Source: an uncultured Pelagibacteraceae bacterium (GTDB lineage: Bacteria; Pseudomonadota; Alphaproteobacteria; Pelagibacterales; Pelagibacteraceae). From it: a stretch of DNA of 32,884 bases. A program made the position numbers and the translations under genes. The notes below the pieces were generated by a model. That model was not told the origin of the DNA. It saw only the letters and a list, made by a program, of their open reading frames with translations, and made no database searches. This document shows, piece after piece, positions 30,684 to 32,884 of the stretch; position 1 is the stretch's first letter, and every line of letters starts with the position of its first letter. Where the stretch lies: assembly GCA_902561465.1 (NCBI GenBank), contig CACEPH010000008.1, positions 1-32,884 on the forward strand, given 5' to 3'.

Positions 30684-31205
30684 TTATTTTTTTTTTGTTT
30701 CTAATTCTTTTTTTTTAAGTTCCGTTTTTTGTACGGCAGCTTTATCTTTTGCAAGATTTTCTTTTTTTGGTTCAATTTCCTTATCCTGTGATTCTGTCAT
30801 TTGTTGATTTTCGGTTACTTGTTCAGAGATATCTATACCAATACTTTTTTTGATCTTTTCAGAAATTCTTGCTGACTTACCTTTTCTATCTCTTAAATAA
30901 TATAGTTTCGCTCTTTTAACTTTACCTGATCTGATTACTTTAATTGAGCCAATAACAGGACTATATAAAGCAAATGTTCTTTCAACTCCTTCGCCAAAAG
31001 AAATTTTACGAACAGTAAATGAAGAATTAATATCCCTATTTTTTTTGGCTATACAAACACCTTCAAAATATTGAACTCTTTCTCTTTTTCCTTCAAAAAT
31101 CCTAACGCCAACTTTAATTGTGTCTCCTGCAAAAAAATCAGGCAATTTCCTTTTTGCTAAGATTTTTTTTAGACTATCTTTATTTATTTCTTCTATATTC
31201 TTCAT
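30684..31205 (-). CDS. rplS: 50S ribosomal protein L19 with charged C-terminal tail
   Basis: The first roughly 115 residues are a complete L19: [52 protein letters not shown] and [19 protein letters not shown]19 lies at the 30S-50S interface. The remaining roughly 55 residues form a Lys/Glu/Gln-rich low-complexity tail (for example [20 protein letters not shown]) absent from most L19 proteins (about 115-125 residues), giving a total of 173. The start overlaps the trmD stop by 4 bases (ATGA). The tail is in frame and has no stop or rare insertion signs, so it is probably made. Confidence 0.96.
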   Translation of the reverse strand: MKNIEEINKDSLKKILAKRKLPDFFAGDTIKVGVRIFEGKRERVQYFEGVCIAKKNRDINSSFTVRKISFGEGVERTFALYSPVIGSIKVIRSGKVKRAKLYYLRDRKGKSARISEKIKKSIGIDISEQVTENQQMTESQDKEIEPKKENLAKDKAAVQKTELKKKELETKKK

Positions 31206-31891
31206 TTTTTATTTTTATATTTTTTCCATAAATCGGGACGCCGGCGTCGTGTTATATCCTCTGATTGATCTAAACGCCAGCCCTTAATTTTAGCGTGATC
31301 TCCGCTTAATAGTACCTCGGGAATATCCTTTTTTTCCCAATTTTGAGGTTTTGTATACTGCGGATACTCTAAAAGGTTTCTTTCAAAACTTTCTTCTTTT
31401 AGTGATTCAGAATTTCCTATTACACCTGGAATTTGTCTGACTATTGCATCAATTATTACAAAAGCTCCTACCTCTCCACCGGATAAAACATAGTCTCCAA
31501 TGCTAATTTCTTCTATATTTCTTGTTTCTAATAACCGTTGATCGACTCCTTCAAAATGTCCACATATAACATTTATATTTTTTTTTAACATTTTTTTAAC
31601 ATTAGTTTGATCAAATTTTTTTCCTTTTGGTGATAAATAAATTATTGATTCATCTTTATTAGAAATATTTTCATCCAAAGCTTTAGCTACAACGTCAGCT
31701 CTCATGATCATTCCGCTTCCACCTCCAAAAGGAGTGTCATCCACAGTTTTGTGTTTATCAATGGCATAATCTCTTATATTAACCACTTCCAATGACCATA
31801 TTTTTTTATCTAATGCCTTTTTATATAATCCTATTCCAAATGGTCCTGGAAACAATTCCGGATATAAAGTAAATACTCTTACCTTCCACAT
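31202..31891 (-). CDS. trmD: tRNA (guanine-37-N1)-methyltransferase
   Basis: A 229-residue SPOUT-class enzyme that methylates G37 in tRNAs to prevent frameshifting. It opens with [14 protein letters not shown], has [29 protein letters not shown], and the trefoil-knot SAM site [15 protein letters not shown], ending with a helical domain containing [14 protein letters not shown]. Length is usual (about 225-250). It starts only 3 bases after the rpsP stop, leaving no room for rimM, which stands between these genes in most bacteria. Confidence 0.97.
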   Translation of the reverse strand: MWKVRVFTLYPELFPGPFGIGLYKKALDKKIWSLEVVNIRDYAIDKHKTVDDTPFGGGSGMIMRADVVAKALDENISNKDESIIYLSPKGKKFDQTNVKKMLKKNINVICGHFEGVDQRLLETRNIEEISIGDYVLSGGEVGAFVIIDAIVRQIPGVIGNSESLKEESFERNLLEYPQYTKPQNWEKKDIPEVLLSGDHAKIKGWRLDQSEDITRRRRPDLWKKYKNKK

Positions 31892-31894
31892 TTA

Positions 31895-32374
31895 TTATTT
31901 CTTCGGCTCTTCTTTCTTTGGCTCTTCCTTTTTAGGTTCCACTTTTGGCGCTGCTGCTTTTGGCTCTTCCTTTTTAGGTTCCACTTTTGGCGCTGCTGCT
32001 TTTGGCTCTTCCTTTTTAGGTTCAGTTTTTGCTCCATCTGCTGCAGGTTTTTCAGCTTCCGCACCATCTTTTTTTCTATCTTTTTTTGGAATAGCTTTTT
32101 GCGGATTGTTTCCTTTTGGAGGCATCGGATAAATTTCTGCTTCACCTAATATTCTTGAAACTCTTAAAGTTGGTTTTGCACCTTTACTAATCCAATGCTT
32201 TATCCTTTCTACTTCTAAATTAACTCTTTCTTTTTTTGTTTTAGGTAGTAGTGGGTTAAAAAAACCTACTTTTTCAATAAATCTACCGTCTCTTGGGAAT
32301 CTACTGTCAGCAATCACAATTTTATAAATCGGTCGTTTTTTTGCACCACCCATTGATAATCTAATTTTAAGCAT
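31895..32374 (-). CDS. rpsP: 30S ribosomal protein S16 with repetitive KEPA-rich extension
   Basis: Residues 1 to about 88 are a full S16 (LKIRLSMGGAKKRPIYKIV, ADSRFPRDGRFIEKVGFFNP, ERIKHWISKGAKPTLRVSRI). The remaining roughly 70 residues are a Lys/Glu/Pro/Ala tail with two exact copies of EEPKAAAPKVEPKK and further EEPKK units. S16 is usually 80-90 residues, so at 159 the length is nearly doubled. The tail is acidic/basic mixed and surely disordered. It is the last gene before trmD (3-base gap) and follows the NTF2-like gene after 20 bases. Confidence 0.96.
   Translation of the reverse strand: MLKIRLSMGGAKKRPIYKIVIADSRFPRDGRFIEKVGFFNPLLPKTKKERVNLEVERIKHWISKGAKPTLRVSRILGEAEIYPMPPKGNNPQKAIPKKDRKKDGAEAEKPAADGAKTEPKKEEPKAAAPKVEPKKEEPKAAAPKVEPKKEEPKKEEPKK
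31920..32023 (-). repeat. 42-bp in-frame tandem repeat in the rpsP tail
   Basis: Two identical 42-base units (31920-31961 and 31962-32003) are followed by a 20-base partial third copy (32004-32023). Each unit encodes 14 residues, EEPKAAAPKVEPKK. DNA identity between copies, including silent positions, points to recent slippage or unequal crossover rather than old protein-level repetition. The copy number may differ between strains. Confidence 0.9.
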
Positions 32375-32394
32375 ATTTTTATATTTCCTTTCTT

Positions 32395-32715
32395 TTATTT
32401 TTGAAGTTTTGTAGCACCAGTTTCTTGGTGTACTATTTTTCCATCTTTAAACTTGTAATAGGACATAACTGCTTCTTTATTACCGTCCTTAAAACTTGCA
32501 ATAGCGTGCATGAATCCAACTTCGTTGTTTTCAAAAAGAATTCTCTCTTTATCAAGTTTTACATCTTTCATTCCAACCCATTTAACTACATCATCTTTAG
32601 ACAATGTTTTTCCAGATGCGTGCAATAGAAATTTAAAATCATCGTGTATAATTTCTTTCGCACCGTTTGCATCACCTGCATTTACTACTTTAACTAATTT
32701 TTGTATTATAGACAT
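32395..32715 (-). CDS. small NTF2-like / SnoaL-like fold protein
   Basis: A 106-residue protein with the layout of the NTF2-like superfamily: an N-terminal helix (IIQKLVKVVNAGDANGAKEI), then IHDDFKFLLHASGKTLSKDD, and a run of beta strands (GFMHAIASFKDGN, EAVMSYYKFKDGKIVHQETG). No catalytic signature is clear and many such proteins have unknown ligands; some are isomerases or dehydratases, others only bind. It sits 15 bases after ffh and 20 bases before rpsP, all in one direction, a position where alphaproteobacteria often have rpsP directly after ffh. Function not assigned. Confidence 0.75.
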   Translation of the reverse strand: MSIIQKLVKVVNAGDANGAKEIIHDDFKFLLHASGKTLSKDDVVKWVGMKDVKLDKERILFENNEVGFMHAIASFKDGNKEAVMSYYKFKDGKIVHQETGATKLQK

Positions 32716-32730
32716 TATTTTTTTTCCTTT

Positions 32731-32884
32731 TTATTTTAGTTGGTTAAATATTTCTGGGGGTATTCCATCTTTATGATCACCTTTAGACATTTTTTTCATC
32801 ATATTGGTCATCATTTTAAATTGCTTAAGCAATTTATTTATAGTGGCTGAATTTGCTCCAGAACCACCAGAAATTCTTTTTTTT
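32731..32884 (-). CDS. ffh: signal recognition particle protein Ffh, C-terminal end only
   Basis: The last 50 or so codons are in the window, reading RISGGSGANSATINKLLKQF, then KMMTNMMKKMSKGDHKDGIP, ending IFNQLK. This is the end of the methionine-rich M domain that binds 4.5S RNA and signal sequences: RI..GSG...VN.LLKQF, then a methionine/lysine helix. The gene continues past the right edge. Its position ahead of rpsP is the expected alphaproteobacterial order and supports the identification. Confidence 0.9.
   Translation of the reverse strand, partial: KKRISGGSGANSATINKLLKQFKMMTNMMKKMSKGDHKDGIPPEIFNQLK

Noticed and set aside
31879-32145. An 88-residue open frame rich in KRKSQKQQRQK repeats on the minus strand.
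   Set aside because: It is the shifted-frame reading of the rpsP repeat tail; the S16 frame is clearly the coding one.
1-32884. tRNA, rRNA, CRISPR, insertion sequence or riboswitch signals.
   Set aside because: Reading both strands, I saw no cloverleaf with TTC consensus, no spaced direct repeats beyond the rpsP tail, no transposase motifs, and no intergenic space long enough for a riboswitch.

Overview
The window looks like a chromosome segment of a SAR11-type marine alphaproteobacterium (Pelagibacterales). The reasons are very AT-rich DNA, lysine/asparagine/isoleucine-rich proteins, almost no spacer DNA (the longest gap is about 90 bases), a DMSP demethylase closely resembling that of Candidatus Pelagibacter, and alphaproteobacterial gene orders (sdhCDAB with mdh; ffh-rpsP-trmD-rplS-leuCDB). 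The assignment rests on recognition, not on a database search. Apart from the left edge and one methyltransferase, every gene lies on the minus strand, so the layout below is given in direction of transcription, right to left.

Right end (32884-27559): the 3' end of ffh, a small NTF2-like gene, rpsP, trmD, rplS, then leuC, leuD and leuB. rimM, normally between rpsP and trmD, is absent. Both ribosomal proteins carry long charged C-terminal tails, and that of S16 contains a perfect 42-bp tandem repeat.

Middle right (27547-18645): a DMSP demethylation cluster with no gap above 44 bases. It holds a reversed-order 3-hydroxyacyl-CoA dehydrogenase/enoyl-CoA hydratase fusion, a DmdC-type acyl-CoA dehydrogenase, a MetF-type methylenetetrahydrofolate reductase, a DmdB-type CoA ligase, an alpha/beta hydrolase that appears to start at CTG, dmdA, and a GNAT acetyltransferase. 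Together these can handle both products of DmdA: methyl-THF (MetF) and methylmercaptopropionate (CoA ligase, dehydrogenase, hydratase).

Middle (18599-11861): asd, sdhC, sdhD, sdhA, sdhB, mmsA, mdh. This run is separated from the rest of the TCA genes by a two-gene islet (11856-9364): a plus-strand methyltransferase and a minus-strand GT-C-like membrane protein placed 4 bases before sucC. Then sucC, sucD, sucA, sucB and lpdA follow, so succinyl-CoA synthetase and the whole 2-oxoglutarate dehydrogenase complex sit together, followed by a MurU-like nucleotidyltransferase.

Left edge (1-939, plus strand): a staphylococcal-nuclease-like fragment runs, out of frame, directly into a phosphoglycerate mutase that has lost its N-terminal RHG catalytic segment. 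This is a deletion scar or an assembly chimera. I saw no tRNA, rRNA, CRISPR, insertion sequence or obvious terminator. No stretch above 300 bases lacks a gene.
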